Shown: positions 44,439-53,328, counted from the stretch's first letter. The stretch is DNA of 64,000 bases from Niveispirillum sp943371025 (GCA_943371025.1 CALRTC020000006.1:124001-188000), one strand, 5' to 3'. Numbers and translations: made by a program. The notes: generated from the sequence alone by a model not told the origin.

Positions 44439-46733
44439 TCACGCCGCCGTGGCGCGCAGGGTTCTGGCGGCATTGACCATGCTGGTCAGCGCCGGAATCA
44501 CCTCGTTCCACTGGCGGGTCTTCAGGCCGCAATCGGGATTGACCCAGAGACGCTCGGCCGGGATGCGCTCCGCGGCCTTCTTCATCAGGTCGACGATATG
44601 CGCCTCGGTCGGGATATTCGGCGAATGGATGTCATAGACGCCGGGGCCGATCTGGTTGGGGTAGTTGAAGTGGTCGAACGCTTCCAGCAACTCCATATCC
44701 GACCGGGAGGTCTCGATGGTGATGACGTCGGCATCCATGTCGGCGATGGACGCGATGATGTCGTTGAACTCCGAGTAGCACATGTGGGTGTGGATCTGGG
44801 TCTCGTCGGCCACGCCATTTGCCGTGATGCGGAAGCTCTCCACCGCCCAGTCCAGATACTCCTTCCACTGTGCCCGGCGCAGGGGCAGTCCTTCGCGCAG
44901 CGCCGCCTCGTCAATCTGGATGACGCGGACGCCCACCTTTTCCAGGTCCAGCACCTCCTCGCGGATGGCCAGCGCCAACTGATAGCAGGAGACGGAGCGC
45001 GGCTGGTCGTCGCGCACAAAGGACCAGTTCAGGATGGTGACCGGGCCGGTCAGCATGCCCTTCATGGGCTTGTCCGTCAGCGACTGGGCGTAGGTGATCC
45101 AGTCGACCGTCATCGCCTTGGGCCGGCTGATATCGCCGAACAGGATCGGCGGCTTCACACAGCGCGAGCCGTAGGACTGCACCCAGCCGCCCTGACTGAA
45201 GGCGTAGCCGTCCAGCTGCTCACCGAAATATTCGACCATGTCGTTACGCTCGGCCTCGCCATGCACCAGCACGTCCAGGCCCAGGGCCTCCTGCTCGCGC
45301 ACCGACCGTTCGATCTCCTGGCGCATCGCCTGGTTATAGGCGGTCAGGTCCAGGTTCCCGGCCTTGAAGGCACTGCGCACCAGGCGGATTTCCCTTGTCT
45401 GCGGGAAGGAGCCGATGGTGGTGGTGGGGTACAGGGGCAGGTTCAGATGCGCCTGTTGCTTGGCGGCACGGTCGGCGAAGGTGCCCTTGCGGCGACCGAG
45501 GGTGGCATCGATACGGCCGATCGCGGCCTTCACGGCCGGGTTGTTGACGCGAGGGGAGTTGCGGCGGGCGGCGATGGCGGCTTCGTTGGCCGCCAGCTCA
45601 TCGGCGACAGCGTTGCGCCCCTGGGCCAAGGCCGTGGCCAGCAGCTTGATCTCTGCCAACTTCTGGATGGCGAAAGCCAGCCAGGATTTGACCTCATCGT
45701 CCAACTGGCGCTCGCCAGCCAGATCGACGGGGACGTGCAGCAGCGAGCAGGAGGGGGCAATCCACAGCCGGTCACCCAACTGCGCGGCCGCGGGCTCCAG
45801 CCAGTTCAGCACGGCAGCCAGGTCGGTCTTCCAGATGTTGCGGCCATTGACAACACCCAGGGAGATCACCCGGTCGGATGGGACAGCGCGGATCAGCGCG
45901 TTGACCTCGTCACGGGCATTGATGGCGTCCAGATGGATGCCCTGGACCGGCAGCCCGGTGACCAGGTCCAGGTTTTCGCGCAACTGACCGAAATAGGTGG
46001 CCAGCAGCAGCTTGACGCCACTGTCCTTCAACGCCGCATAGGCCTGGGTGAAGGCGTCGCGCCATGCGCCATCCAGTTCGGTGACCAGAATGGGTTCATC
46101 GATCTGCACCCATTCCACGCCCTGGCCGGCCAGGGCCTTCAGCAACTCGGCATAGACGGGCAGCAGGCGGGGCAGCAGGGCCAGCTTGTCGGAGCTATCC
46201 TTGGACTTGCCCAGTGCCAGGTAGGTGACGGGGCCGACGATCACCGGCTTGGCCTTTACACCCTGCGCCTTGGCCTCGGCCAGCTGTTCCAGCAGGCGCG
46301 ACGCGTCGAGCTTGAACTCGGTGCCGACATCGAATTCCGGAACGATGTAATGGTAGTTGGTGTCGAACCACTTGGTCATTTCACCGGCGGCCACACCGCC
46401 GCAGCAGGCGGCATGGTCCTCGGTGCCCTTGGCCGAGCGACCGCGCGCCACGCGGAAGTAATTGTCCAGCTTGTTGCCATGGAAGCCCTGTACCCGCTCC
46501 GGCAGGTTGCCCAGCGTGAAGCTCATGTCCAGGACCTGGTCGTAGAAGGCGAAGTCACCCACGGGCACGAGGTCCAGGGCGGCCTGGTCGCGCCAATGGC
46601 GGGCGCGAAGCTCAGCGCCGACGGCGATCAGCGCGTCACGGGAGGAGGCACCCTTCCAGTAGGCTTCCTGGGCGAATTTCAGTTCGCGCTTGGCGCCGAT
46701 GCGGGGGAAGCCGAGATTGTGGGTCGTTGCCAT
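44439..46733 (-). CDS. metE: Cobalamin-independent methionine synthase
   Basis: A 764-residue enzyme transferring the methyl group of methyl-tetrahydrofolate-triglutamate to homocysteine. The N-terminal half begins 'TTHNLGFPRIGAKRELKFAQ'. The C-terminal catalytic half has 'TTTIGSFPQTREIRLVRSAF', the zinc ligands in 'THMCYSEFNDI' and 'VNPDCGLKTR', and 'DVITIETSRSDMELLEAFD'. ATG 46733 gives the family start. Length matches the usual 750-770. It is divergent from a MetR-type gene, with a perfect MetR box between them, and a strong terminator follows. All expected catalytic residues are present. Confidence 0.95.
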   Translation of the reverse strand: MATTHNLGFPRIGAKRELKFAQEAYWKGASSRDALIAVGAELRARHWRDQAALDLVPVGDFAFYDQVLDMSFTLGNLPERVQGFHGNKLDNYFRVARGRSAKGTEDHAACCGGVAAGEMTKWFDTNYHYIVPEFDVGTEFKLDASRLLEQLAEAKAQGVKAKPVIVGPVTYLALGKSKDSSDKLALLPRLLPVYAELLKALAGQGVEWVQIDEPILVTELDGAWRDAFTQAYAALKDSGVKLLLATYFGQLRENLDLVTGLPVQGIHLDAINARDEVNALIRAVPSDRVISLGVVNGRNIWKTDLAAVLNWLEPAAAQLGDRLWIAPSCSLLHVPVDLAGERQLDDEVKSWLAFAIQKLAEIKLLATALAQGRNAVADELAANEAAIAARRNSPRVNNPAVKAAIGRIDATLGRRKGTFADRAAKQQAHLNLPLYPTTTIGSFPQTREIRLVRSAFKAGNLDLTAYNQAMRQEIERSVREQEALGLDVLVHGEAERNDMVEYFGEQLDGYAFSQGGWVQSYGSRCVKPPILFGDISRPKAMTVDWITYAQSLTDKPMKGMLTGPVTILNWSFVRDDQPRSVSCYQLALAIREEVLDLEKVGVRVIQIDEAALREGLPLRRAQWKEYLDWAVESFRITANGVADETQIHTHMCYSEFNDIIASIADMDADVITIETSRSDMELLEAFDHFNYPNQIGPGVYDIHSPNIPTEAHIVDLMKKAAERIPAERLWVNPDCGLKTRQWNEVIPALTSMVNAARTLRATAA

Positions 46734-46803
46734 GGTCTTCACCTTGGGAATGGGGAACGACCCGGACCATATGACCTGTAAATGATGAAGAAAAATGGTA
46801 TGA

Positions 46804-46829
46804 TTTCATGATTCAATGAAACAGATTCA
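46804..46829. promoter_or_regulatory. MetR operator between metE and metR
   Basis: TGAA-ACAGA-TTCA (46817-46829) fits the known MetR consensus TGAA-N5-TTCA exactly. It overlaps a second perfect inverted repeat, TTTCAT-GATTCA-ATGAAA (46804-46821). Both lie in the 110-base gap between the divergent genes, where MetR would activate metE and limit its own expression. Confidence 0.8.
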
Positions 46830-46843
46830 TGCTTGGAAACATC

Positions 46844-47749
46844 ATGTCGATTCTGGAGCGCATTCATCTTTCGATCATCCGTGAGGTGGATCGCCAAGGC
46901 TCGCTGACCGCCGCCGCCAGCCAGTTGAACCTGACGCAATCGGCGCTGAGCCATTCCATTGCCAAGCTGGAGAAGCAGATCGGCATCGCCATTTGGCATC
47001 GGGAAGGGCGCAGCCTGCGGCCGACCCAGGCCGGGGAATGGCTGCTGGCTGTCGCCAACCGGTTGCTGCCGCAACTGACCCATGCCGAAGAGCGGTTGCG
47101 CCAGTTCGCCAAGGGGGAAAGGGGCAACCTGCGCATCGGCATGGAATGCCATCCCTGCTATCAATGGCTGCTGAAGATCGTGGCGCCCTATCTCGACACC
47201 TGGCCCCTGGTGGATGTGGATGTCCGGCAGAAGGTGCAGTTCGGCGGCATCGGTGCCCTGTTCGGCTATGACATCGACATGCTGGTGACGCCGGACCCCT
47301 TGTTCAAGCCGGGCCTGCGCTTCGAGCCGGTGTTCGATTACGAGCAGGTGCTGGTGGTGGGACCGGACCACAAGCTGCGCGACGCCGACTATGTCGAGGC
47401 CCGGCAGGTGGCTGAGGAAACGCTGATCACCTATCCGGTGCCCACCGATCGGCTCGACATCTACACCCGTTTCCTGATGCCGGCGGGTGTCAACCCGAAG
47501 CGGCACAAGGAGATCGAGACGACGGACATCATGCTGCTGATGGTCTCCCACGGTCGCGGCGTGGCCGCCCTGCCGCGTTGGATGGTGGAGGAGTTCGGGC
47601 CCAGGTTCGGCGTATCGCCCGTGCGGTTGGGGCCTGACGGCGTTGACAAGCAGATTTTCCTGGGTTTCCGGGAGGCCGACGCCGATATCGACTATCTGCG
47701 TGCTTTCGTGGATATGGCGCTGGCCCACCGGGAAGCGTCGGAGAAATGA
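46844..47749 (+). CDS. metR: LysR-family regulator, MetR type
   Basis: A 301-residue LysR protein. The helix-turn-helix is 'LTAAASQLNLTQSALSHSIA' in the first 45 residues, followed by a periplasmic-binding-type effector domain with 'MECHPCYQWLLKIVAPYLDT', typical of homocysteine-sensing MetR, and 'MLLMVSHGRGVAALPRWMVE'. ATG 46844 ('MSILERIHLS') is preferred to ATG 46829 because GGAAA lies just upstream and 46829 overlaps the MetR box. It is divergent from metE, the classical arrangement. Confidence 0.88.
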   Translation: MSILERIHLSIIREVDRQGSLTAAASQLNLTQSALSHSIAKLEKQIGIAIWHREGRSLRPTQAGEWLLAVANRLLPQLTHAEERLRQFAKGERGNLRIGMECHPCYQWLLKIVAPYLDTWPLVDVDVRQKVQFGGIGALFGYDIDMLVTPDPLFKPGLRFEPVFDYEQVLVVGPDHKLRDADYVEARQVAEETLITYPVPTDRLDIYTRFLMPAGVNPKRHKEIETTDIMLLMVSHGRGVAALPRWMVEEFGPRFGVSPVRLGPDGVDKQIFLGFREADADIDYLRAFVDMALAHREASEK

Positions 47750-48256
47750 GCCTGCCGATGGCCCGGTCCATCTCCATCAGGACGTCCTTGGGAATCGGAG
47801 CGTGATCCAGCAGAAGACGCGCCTTCTCCTTCGGCTGCCATATGGTCTTGCCAAGCTGGCGCAGGCGTAGATCAACGCATTGCCTGAGTTCCCGCTCTCG
47901 GGGCCTCATACCAGGTTGCGGCGAGTGGAACTCACCGCAACCTGGTTGGCGCGGTACGAGCGCCCGCGCGCCCATGCGCGCGTGAGCCAAGACGCCGGAT
48001 GGCGGCGCCCGGCGCATGAGGGCTGCATGGATCAGGACCGTAGGTCCTGATCCATGCAAATAGGCGTCAGTCCCAGGCATTCCATCAAACATCCGGCAAG
48101 GTGGAAGTGCCAACCCTGGGCATCCCGCTTGATCTGGAAGAAACGGCTTTGGGGCAACGCCGATCGCCTGTGGGCCGCGCCAAGCTGCCGTCGTTCATCG
48201 GTCATATAGGCAACCTGCGAACACTGGTGCTGGAAGCGGAAAGATCAGCGTGGAGG
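47750..48256. other. Gene-free stretch with repeat copy 1
   Basis: This 507-base gap after metR contains repeat copy 1 (47910-48064). On the minus strand about 47760-47905 there is coding-like text ('LRLRQLGKTIWQPKEKARLL', 'HAPIPKDVLMEMDRAIG') that has no proper start and runs into the repeat; it may be a gene fragment of unknown family. Nothing else was recognised. Confidence 0.5.
47910..48064. repeat. 155-bp hairpin-rich dispersed repeat, copy 1
   Basis: Matches 57404-57557 at all but three bases and one single-base indel. It opens with a 17-bp hairpin (47910-47926 with 47930-47946, loop GGA, one mismatch) and closes with a perfect 16-bp hairpin (48024-48039 with 48043-48058, loop GTA). 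Two smaller GC stems lie between. It encodes no transposase. It looks like a non-autonomous mobile or structured-RNA element. Confidence 0.85.
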
Positions 48257-48403
48257 TCAGGCCTGATCGTGATGGCCGCGCTGGCGCTGTGAAATGAAGG
48301 AACCGATGACAAGCCCCAGCCCGGCCCCCAGAGTCGGGCCGAACGGTGCGGCGTTGCCCCGCAGGGGGCCGACAGTATGCCGGCTCCGGCCACCCTGCAT
48401 CAT
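48257..48403 (-). CDS. Possible 48-residue glycine-zipper membrane peptide
   Basis: A short frame from ATG 48403 to TGA 48257. Its middle segment 'PFGPTLGAGLGLVIGSFISQ' is hydrophobic with glycines every third or fourth residue, as in small transmembrane peptides, and the tail is basic and histidine-rich. No good ribosome site is visible. It sits in a relic-rich region with no informative neighbours. It may be a real small protein or a chance frame. Confidence 0.3.
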   Translation of the reverse strand: MMQGGRSRHTVGPLRGNAAPFGPTLGAGLGLVIGSFISQRQRGHHDQA

Positions 48404-48436
48404 GCCCGGATGGCTGCTCAGCGGTCGTTCTTTCGC

Positions 48437-48470
48437 GGATCATGGTGCTCAAGATAATTCACCATGATCC
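48437..48470. repeat. Perfect 11-bp hairpin
   Basis: GGATCATGGTG (48437-48447) and CACCATGATCC (48460-48470) are perfect inverted repeats with a 12-base AT-rich loop. It lies 40 bases past the end of the prpD relic (minus strand). With no T-run it is not a typical terminator; an operator or terminator remnant is possible. Confidence 0.55.
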
Positions 48471-48510
48471 AGGGTGCTGGGACAGTCCGGGCCTTGAAGG
48501 GGCTGGGACC

Positions 48511-49455
48511 TTATCTCTTGCGGTCGAACAGGCCGGTGCCGCCGCGTTGAAGGATGTCGGGATCGACGGTGAAGCCCAGCCCGCCCAGTTCCTCAGCCTT
48601 CAGATCTGGCAACCGGTCGACGGCCCTGAGGAACCGGTCCTGTTCGGGTACGGAGATGATCCCGTCCGCCAGGGCACGGAATTTTTCGACGCACTGGTTG
48701 CGGGTGAAAAAGACACGCTCCAGTACGGCGCGCCGCCGTTCGTCCTTTTCCGGCAGGATGGAGATGCCATTATTCCCATCCTCAAGGGCAGATGGTGCCG
48801 CACCTTCACCGCGAAGCGCCCAATCCACGGCTTCCACCGACATCTTGCCGGCGAGGGCCTGGGCGTGGCCGCTGGAAGCCGCATCCCGTGACGGTGTGGG
48901 GATGACCAGCCGGGCGGCCCGCTGGATTACCATCCTGCCCAGGCCCAATGCCGCACCGATGCCAGCAATGGCACCGGGTGCCAGATGAGCCCCCTGTCCG
49001 TCCAGGCTTTTGACAAGCCCAACCTGGATTTCCCAGGCAACTGCCACGCCCCGCACCAGGTCGGCACCCGTCAGCCCCCAATGCTGAGTTGCCGCCAATA
49101 TGGGCGGGATACTGCCGCCCTGATGGGGGACGCCGTGCAGTTCGTCTCCACAAACGGCCAAGCCGTTTGCCCATGCAACCCATTCCGGGGAATAGCGGCG
49201 GTAGGGCGACAGGCCGAACAGAATGGCACCCGGTTGATGCGGATGGGCGATGGCCTGATCGCGGCTGCTAACGACAGGGGCATTGTTCAGGGAGGCAGCA
49301 GCCACGGCGGCATTGCCGATGATGAGGTTGCCAACTGCTATCGCCATCTCGGCATCGACCGGCAGGGTGTCGATTGCCGCGGACGCGATCCTTCCGGCCA
49401 GTTGCTCCTCCTGGGGCGTGTTCTCGGCGAATTGGTGGCGCTGATACTGGGTCAC
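48511..49455 (-). pseudogene. prpD: Eroded 2-methylcitrate dehydratase (prpD) with internal deletions
   Basis: An uninterrupted 314-residue frame, but PrpD proteins have about 480-500. The N-terminal part is recognisable ('IGNAAVAAASLNNAPVVSSR', 'YSPEWVAWANGLAV', 'GADLVRGVAVAWEIQVGLVK'), as is the C-terminus ('KFRALADGIISVPEQDRFL'). The conserved HDTFLAADYSHPGD-type stretch is replaced by 'GDELHGVPHQGG', the LHEHKID-type stretch is gone, and about 150 residues are missing after 'RAVLERVF'. The catalytic site cannot be intact. AcnD/PrpF make it dispensable. It still overlaps the upstream thioesterase by 4 bases, beside prpR. Confidence 0.85.
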
Positions 49456-49865
49456 CGGGGCGTGCTCCTGCGGTGGGTCGAATGGTTGGTGTTATCGACG
49501 GCGATCATCTGGAAATAGCCGCTCAGTGCCAGGGTGCGGCGGCCGCCGGCCGGCGATTGGATCATCCCGTCGACCAGGATGGTCATGGCGGTTTGGTTTG
49601 TGTGGATCACACGGGCCGTCAGTTCCAGGATGTGGCCGATGGGCACCGGCTGGTGGAAACGCAAGTTGTCCGTTCGCGCCATCGTCACCTTGCCGTTGGT
49701 ATGGCGGCTGGCGGCGGCCAGCGCGGCCTTGCCCATGAGGCGCAGGGCGTTACCGCCGAACAGCGTGCCGTCATGGTCGCCTGCCTCGGCAAGCACGGTT
49801 TCCATCAGCACGGCGCTGGTTTCCATCGGCAGTTCTTCAGCCGCCATCATTGCGGTCACGGGCAT
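49452..49865 (-). CDS. Acyl-CoA thioesterase, hot-dog fold
   Basis: A 137-residue hot-dog thioesterase of the YciA/BACH type. It has 'DHDGTLFGGNALRLMGKAAL' (the long hot-dog helix region with the conserved Asp/Gly-rich turn), 'DNLRFHQPVPIGHILELTAR' and 'ALSGYFQMIAVD'. It would hydrolyse an acyl-CoA, possibly propionyl-CoA or methylcitrate-pathway thioesters, to recover CoA. GGAAGAG precedes its ATG. Its stop overlaps the prpD relic start by 4 bases, and it is divergent from prpR. The PrpR sites between them probably regulate both directions. Confidence 0.8.
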   Translation of the reverse strand: MPVTAMMAAEELPMETSAVLMETVLAEAGDHDGTLFGGNALRLMGKAALAAASRHTNGKVTMARTDNLRFHQPVPIGHILELTARVIHTNQTAMTILVDGMIQSPAGGRRTLALSGYFQMIAVDNTNHSTHRRSTPR

Positions 49866-49910
49866 GTTGCTCTTCCAATCCGCTTGCCAATTGCGTCGTC
49901 ATTCTCAATA

Positions 49911-49982
49911 TTTGCAAACGCAGAGCAGGGAAATGCCTGAAGTGGTGAACGTTTGCGCAGGATGTTCTGCGAATTTGTGAAT
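49911..49982. promoter_or_regulatory. PrpR-box candidates in the thioesterase-prpR interval
   Basis: The palindrome TTTGCAAA lies at 49911-49918, resembling RamB/PrpR-type sites. CTGCGAATTTGTGAAT lies at 49967-49982, ending 18 bases before the prpR start and nearly identical to the prpC-upstream site. Placement over the start of prpR suggests negative autoregulation. Confidence 0.65.
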
Positions 49983-50000
49983 GATGTGAATGGCGGGGTC

Positions 50001-51422
50001 ATGCGCAAACAATTCGTCGGTGTCCGGTTGCGCCGGTTGCGGGAGGAGAAGGGGCTGAGCCAGGCGGCGCTGGCCCGGGCGCTGGAGCTGTCACCCAGCT
50101 ATTTGAATCAGTTGGAACAGAACCTGCGACCACTGACGGTCCCGGTGCTGCTGAAGATTAACGCCGTGTTCGGCGTCGATGTGCAGCTTTTCTCCGAGGA
50201 TGAGGAGGCGCGTCTGGTCGCCGACCTGCGCGAGGCGCTGACCGAGGCCGGTGTGGCTGACGGCGTGGCACTGGCGGAGTTGAAGGAACTGGCATCCAGC
50301 ATGCCGTCGGTGGGTAGGGCACTCCTGTCCCTGCATCGCCGGTACCGCGAGGCGTCGGGGCGGCTGGAACAGGTATCGGCTCGGCTGGGGGAGGAATGGC
50401 AAGCCACGCCCAAGCCCCTGATGCCGTTCGAGGAGGTGCGCGATTTCTTCTATGCCCGCCACAACCATGTCGAGCCGCTGGACATGGCGGCGTCGATGCT
50501 GCACCGCAGCGCCAACCTGGCTGTCGGCAACATGGCGCCCGGCCTGCTGGTCCATTTGGCCCGTCGCCACGATGTGCGGGTGGTGATGGTCGAGAGTGGT
50601 GTGGAAGGCGACCGCGCATCCCGCCGTTTCGACCGGTCCAGCCGAACGCTCTACCTGTCCACAGATCTGACGGCGGGACAGCGGGCCTTCCACATGGCGA
50701 CGCAGGTGGCCTTCCTGGAGCAGGCAGACGAGTTGGACCGGCTGACAGCCCAGGCCGACTTCTCCGGGGAGGAGGCGCGGCGCCTGGCCCGTATCGGTCT
50801 GGCCAACTATTTCGCGGGTGCGGTCATCCTGCCCTATCAGCCCTTCCTCGCGGCCGCCGAAAGCCTGCGCTATGACATCGAACGGCTTGAGCGGCAATTC
50901 GGCGTGGGGTACGAGACCATCTGCCACCGGCTTTCCACCCTGCAAAGGCCCGATGCGCGCGGCGTGCCCTTCTTCTTCGTGCGTGTGGATCGGGCCGGCA
51001 ACATCTCCAAGCGGCAGTCGGCAACCGATTTCCACTTCTCCCGCGTCGGTGGCTCCTGCCCGCTCTGGAATGTGTATGAAGCCTTCGCCCAGCCCGGTCG
51101 CATCCTCATCCAGCGGGCGCTGATGCCGGACGGACGGCAGTATCTGTGGGTGGCGCGCACGGTCAGCCACGGGGCCGGCGGTTATGGCGCGCCCGCCAAG
51201 CAGTTCGCCATCGGCCTGGGCTGCGACATCCGCCATGCCGGACGGCTGGTCTACACCAAGGGAATGGATCTGTCGGACATGGAAGCGGCCACGCCGATCG
51301 GTGCCGGGTGCAAGGTGTGCGAGCGGACAGATTGCGCCCAGCGAGCCTTTCCTGCCATCGGTCGGCATCTCGCGGTGGACGAGGCGGTAGCGCGTTTCGC
51401 CCCCTATCGGGCGGAGGCCTGA
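50001..51422 (+). CDS. prpR: XRE-family propionate regulator (PrpR/ScfR/RamB type)
   Basis: A 473-residue regulator. The N-terminal XRE helix-turn-helix is 'LREEKGLSQAALARALELSP' with 'YLNQLEQNLRPLTVPVLLKI'. A middle IrrE-like region includes 'DRSSRTLYLSTDLTAGQRAF', and the C-terminal short-chain-fatty-acyl-CoA domain has 'RVGGSCPLWNVYEAFAQPGR' and the cysteine set 'CKVCERTDC', which in the mycobacterial homologue binds a [4Fe-4S] cluster. ATG 50001 starts the family sequence; an ATG 48 bases earlier would bury the operator. It most likely senses propionyl-CoA and controls prpC-acnD-prpF-prpB from 6.6 kb away, plus the adjacent thioesterase. Confidence 0.88.
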   Translation: MRKQFVGVRLRRLREEKGLSQAALARALELSPSYLNQLEQNLRPLTVPVLLKINAVFGVDVQLFSEDEEARLVADLREALTEAGVADGVALAELKELASSMPSVGRALLSLHRRYREASGRLEQVSARLGEEWQATPKPLMPFEEVRDFFYARHNHVEPLDMAASMLHRSANLAVGNMAPGLLVHLARRHDVRVVMVESGVEGDRASRRFDRSSRTLYLSTDLTAGQRAFHMATQVAFLEQADELDRLTAQADFSGEEARRLARIGLANYFAGAVILPYQPFLAAAESLRYDIERLERQFGVGYETICHRLSTLQRPDARGVPFFFVRVDRAGNISKRQSATDFHFSRVGGSCPLWNVYEAFAQPGRILIQRALMPDGRQYLWVARTVSHGAGGYGAPAKQFAIGLGCDIRHAGRLVYTKGMDLSDMEAATPIGAGCKVCERTDCAQRAFPAIGRHLAVDEAVARFAPYRAEA

Positions 51423-51711
51423 AATTTCCCTGCTGCTTCACGCGGGAGGAGGGGGCCGTCTCTATGGAACTGACTTCGCGCTCGTCCAGGGAACGGGGGC
51501 TGCACCGTGAACCGGTTGGCAACTCATCACTCGATCAGCACACTCAAAGCCAGACGTGTTGTGCCGGACTTCTCCTCCGACCTTTTGCCCCTGTCGGTGA
51601 GCATCGGCAAGGCATCACCCACCGAGGGCTGATCGTTGGTCAGTTCGAGTTCCCGGCCAATTCTGGAACCCGGGGTCGGGACTCCCTATTTGGGCGGGGT
51701 AGTCCATCAGG
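51423..51711. other. Spacer without a recognised gene
   Basis: Between prpR and the groES/groEL remnant. Minus-strand text here ('ELELTNDQPSVGDALPMLTD') could be a further worn part of a lost gene but I cannot place it. No RNA or operator signal was found. Confidence 0.4.
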
Positions 51712-51960
51712 GCAAGTCCACACCCTCGCTGGCCGTGACGATGGCGATATCCTCCAGGATGGCCTTGCGGCGATCACCGAAGGCCGCCGCGCAGCTTGTT
51801 CACCACCGGGGTGGCCAGCGCCTCGCCGTCCAGATCGTCCGCGATGATCAGCAGGGGACAGGCGGGCGGCTCCACGGATTCCAGCAGCCGAACAGCACGC
51901 GGTCGCTGACCTTCACGTCCAGCGCCACAAGGCGGCCCTGATCGTCGCGCTGGTGCTTTC
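51712..51960 (-). pseudogene. groES-groEL remnant
   Basis: Read on the minus strand, 'RDDQGRLVALDVKVSDRVLF' matches the C-terminal half of GroES. It is followed in other frames by GroEL pieces 'PLLIIADDLDGEALATPVVN', 'KLRGGL' and, after loss of the KVAAVKAPG-type segment with a frame change, 'FGDRRKAILEDIAIVTASEG', ending in a stop. Only about 60 GroEL residues survive, joined to the GroES piece without the groES stop or the GroEL N-terminus. It is a relic of an extra chaperonin operon, not a functional gene. Confidence 0.85.
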
Positions 51961-52200
51961 AGTTCCTCTCGGGCGCCGGTCGAAGCCAGAGTGACTTTCC
52001 AGTCAAAGGAAAGCCACTCTGACATTACACACAGATGAATCTTTCAGAATAAACTGATATGAATCGCTTGTGCGAAGCTCATGACGGGGTGGTCATGAAA
52101 ATTCACGGCGTGTGGACAGGCTTTCGCATCTTATTGACTGTGATTGAAATACCTGATGTCGGGGCGGAGTATAAAATAATAACAATGCGTTGAGGGGGTC
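51961..52200. other. Upstream region of the LuxR-type gene with a hairpin
   Basis: AGAGTGACTTTCC (51988-52000) and GGAAAGCCACTCT (52008-52020) pair at 12 of 13 positions around a 7-base loop. AT-rich sequence with TTGACT (52134) and TATAAAAT (52171) lies before the LuxR-type gene, but the spacing is too long for one sigma-70 promoter. The promoter is therefore uncertain. Confidence 0.4.
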
Positions 52201-53328
52201 ATGCAGGAGTTGCTTCTGGATTTGTATGCCTGCTCATCCGCGCCTGACCGGTGGCCGCTGGCGCTTGACCACCTTTGCAAATACCTGTCCATCCGCAGCG
52301 CGGTCGTTCAGGTTCTGGACTACAGGGCGGGGGTCACGCGTCCGATCTGGAATATGCGCGATACCTATTCGCTTTTGCATCAGCAGAACCATGACCGTAT
52401 CCTCAATAACGACAGTAATCCCCGGCTTCGCATTCCGCCCACACAACATATGGTCGGACAGGTGGCCATTGAGCGGGATGAGGAGATATTTCCGGCAGGT
52501 TCCGTGGAGTTGAAGGAAATACAGCGTCGCCGCCAGATGCTGGAATTCGGGCCCAATCTCAGTGGCATCATCGAATTGTCCCCAGGGCGTTTCCTGGCCC
52601 TGATCCTTCATCAGCCGGCAACAACCGAGCAGCAGATGGGGCAGGAGGAGGAAAGGCTGACGCAACAGCTTCTGCTCCATCTGCGCCAGGCTGTCCAAAT
52701 CAGTGGCCAATTGCAGGCGGCGGTGTCGCGCGCCGATCTCCTGATGGAAGCCGGCAATGCTCTGGGGGCCGGTCTTGTCCTGTGCAACGAAACCGGGTTC
52801 GTCTTGTGGGCAAACAGCGAAGCGCAATCCATCCTGGAGCGCTCTCCGGTCCTGCGGGAAGTTGCCGGACATATCCGCGCCGTTCACCCCGGTGACAGCG
52901 GAGCCCTTCGATCCATGCTGGCGCAGGTGGCGGCCGATGACGGGGAGCGGTCACCACAGCTGACGCTGGGCCGGGCGGATGTGGAAACATCGGTGCAGGT
53001 CATGGCCCTGGGGCTCCGTTCGCAGTCGGACCAGGGGGCACGGGATCTGTCCGGAACCGTGGTGCTGCTGCTGCGGGAACCGGGACGCCCCCTGAACATC
53101 TCTCCGGCGGCTGTGGCATCATTGTTCGGTATGTCCAACGCGGAGGCGCGGTTGACGGCGGGCCTTTGCGATGGCCTGTCGCTGCGTGACTACGCCCAGC
53201 AGCGCGGGATTTCGGAAGGCACGGCCCGCATCCAGCTGAAAAGCGCCTTGGCCAAGGCCGGTTGCCCGCGGCAGGCGGAACTGGTTCGGCGGGTATGCAC
53301 CTCGCTCGCCATGCGGCTCAGTCAGTGA
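52201..53328 (+). CDS. LuxR-type HTH transcriptional regulator
   Basis: A 375-residue protein. The C-terminal 60 residues form a LuxR-type helix-turn-helix ('LFGMSNAEARLTAGLCDGLS', 'DYAQQRGISEGTARIQLKSA', 'KAGCPRQAELVRRV'). The N-terminal 300 residues resemble the sensory region of proteobacterial regulators, with a PAS-like segment 'GLVLCNETGFVLWANSEAQS'. A GAGGGGG tract precedes ATG 52201. No receiver domain is visible. It lies 235 bases before a serine hydrolase and a TonB receptor in the same direction, so it may control that pair. Confidence 0.78.
   Translation: MQELLLDLYACSSAPDRWPLALDHLCKYLSIRSAVVQVLDYRAGVTRPIWNMRDTYSLLHQQNHDRILNNDSNPRLRIPPTQHMVGQVAIERDEEIFPAGSVELKEIQRRRQMLEFGPNLSGIIELSPGRFLALILHQPATTEQQMGQEEERLTQQLLLHLRQAVQISGQLQAAVSRADLLMEAGNALGAGLVLCNETGFVLWANSEAQSILERSPVLREVAGHIRAVHPGDSGALRSMLAQVAADDGERSPQLTLGRADVETSVQVMALGLRSQSDQGARDLSGTVVLLLREPGRPLNISPAAVASLFGMSNAEARLTAGLCDGLSLRDYAQQRGISEGTARIQLKSALAKAGCPRQAELVRRVCTSLAMRLSQ

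Noticed and set aside
46734..46843. Possible SAM or cobalamin riboswitch before metE
   Set aside because: The 110-base gap is too short and shows the MetR box rather than a conserved riboswitch core.
47760..47905. Minus-strand coding-like text after metR, considered as a transposase fragment
   Set aside because: No start codon, no catalytic motif and no family I can name; it was only noted as unassigned sequence.
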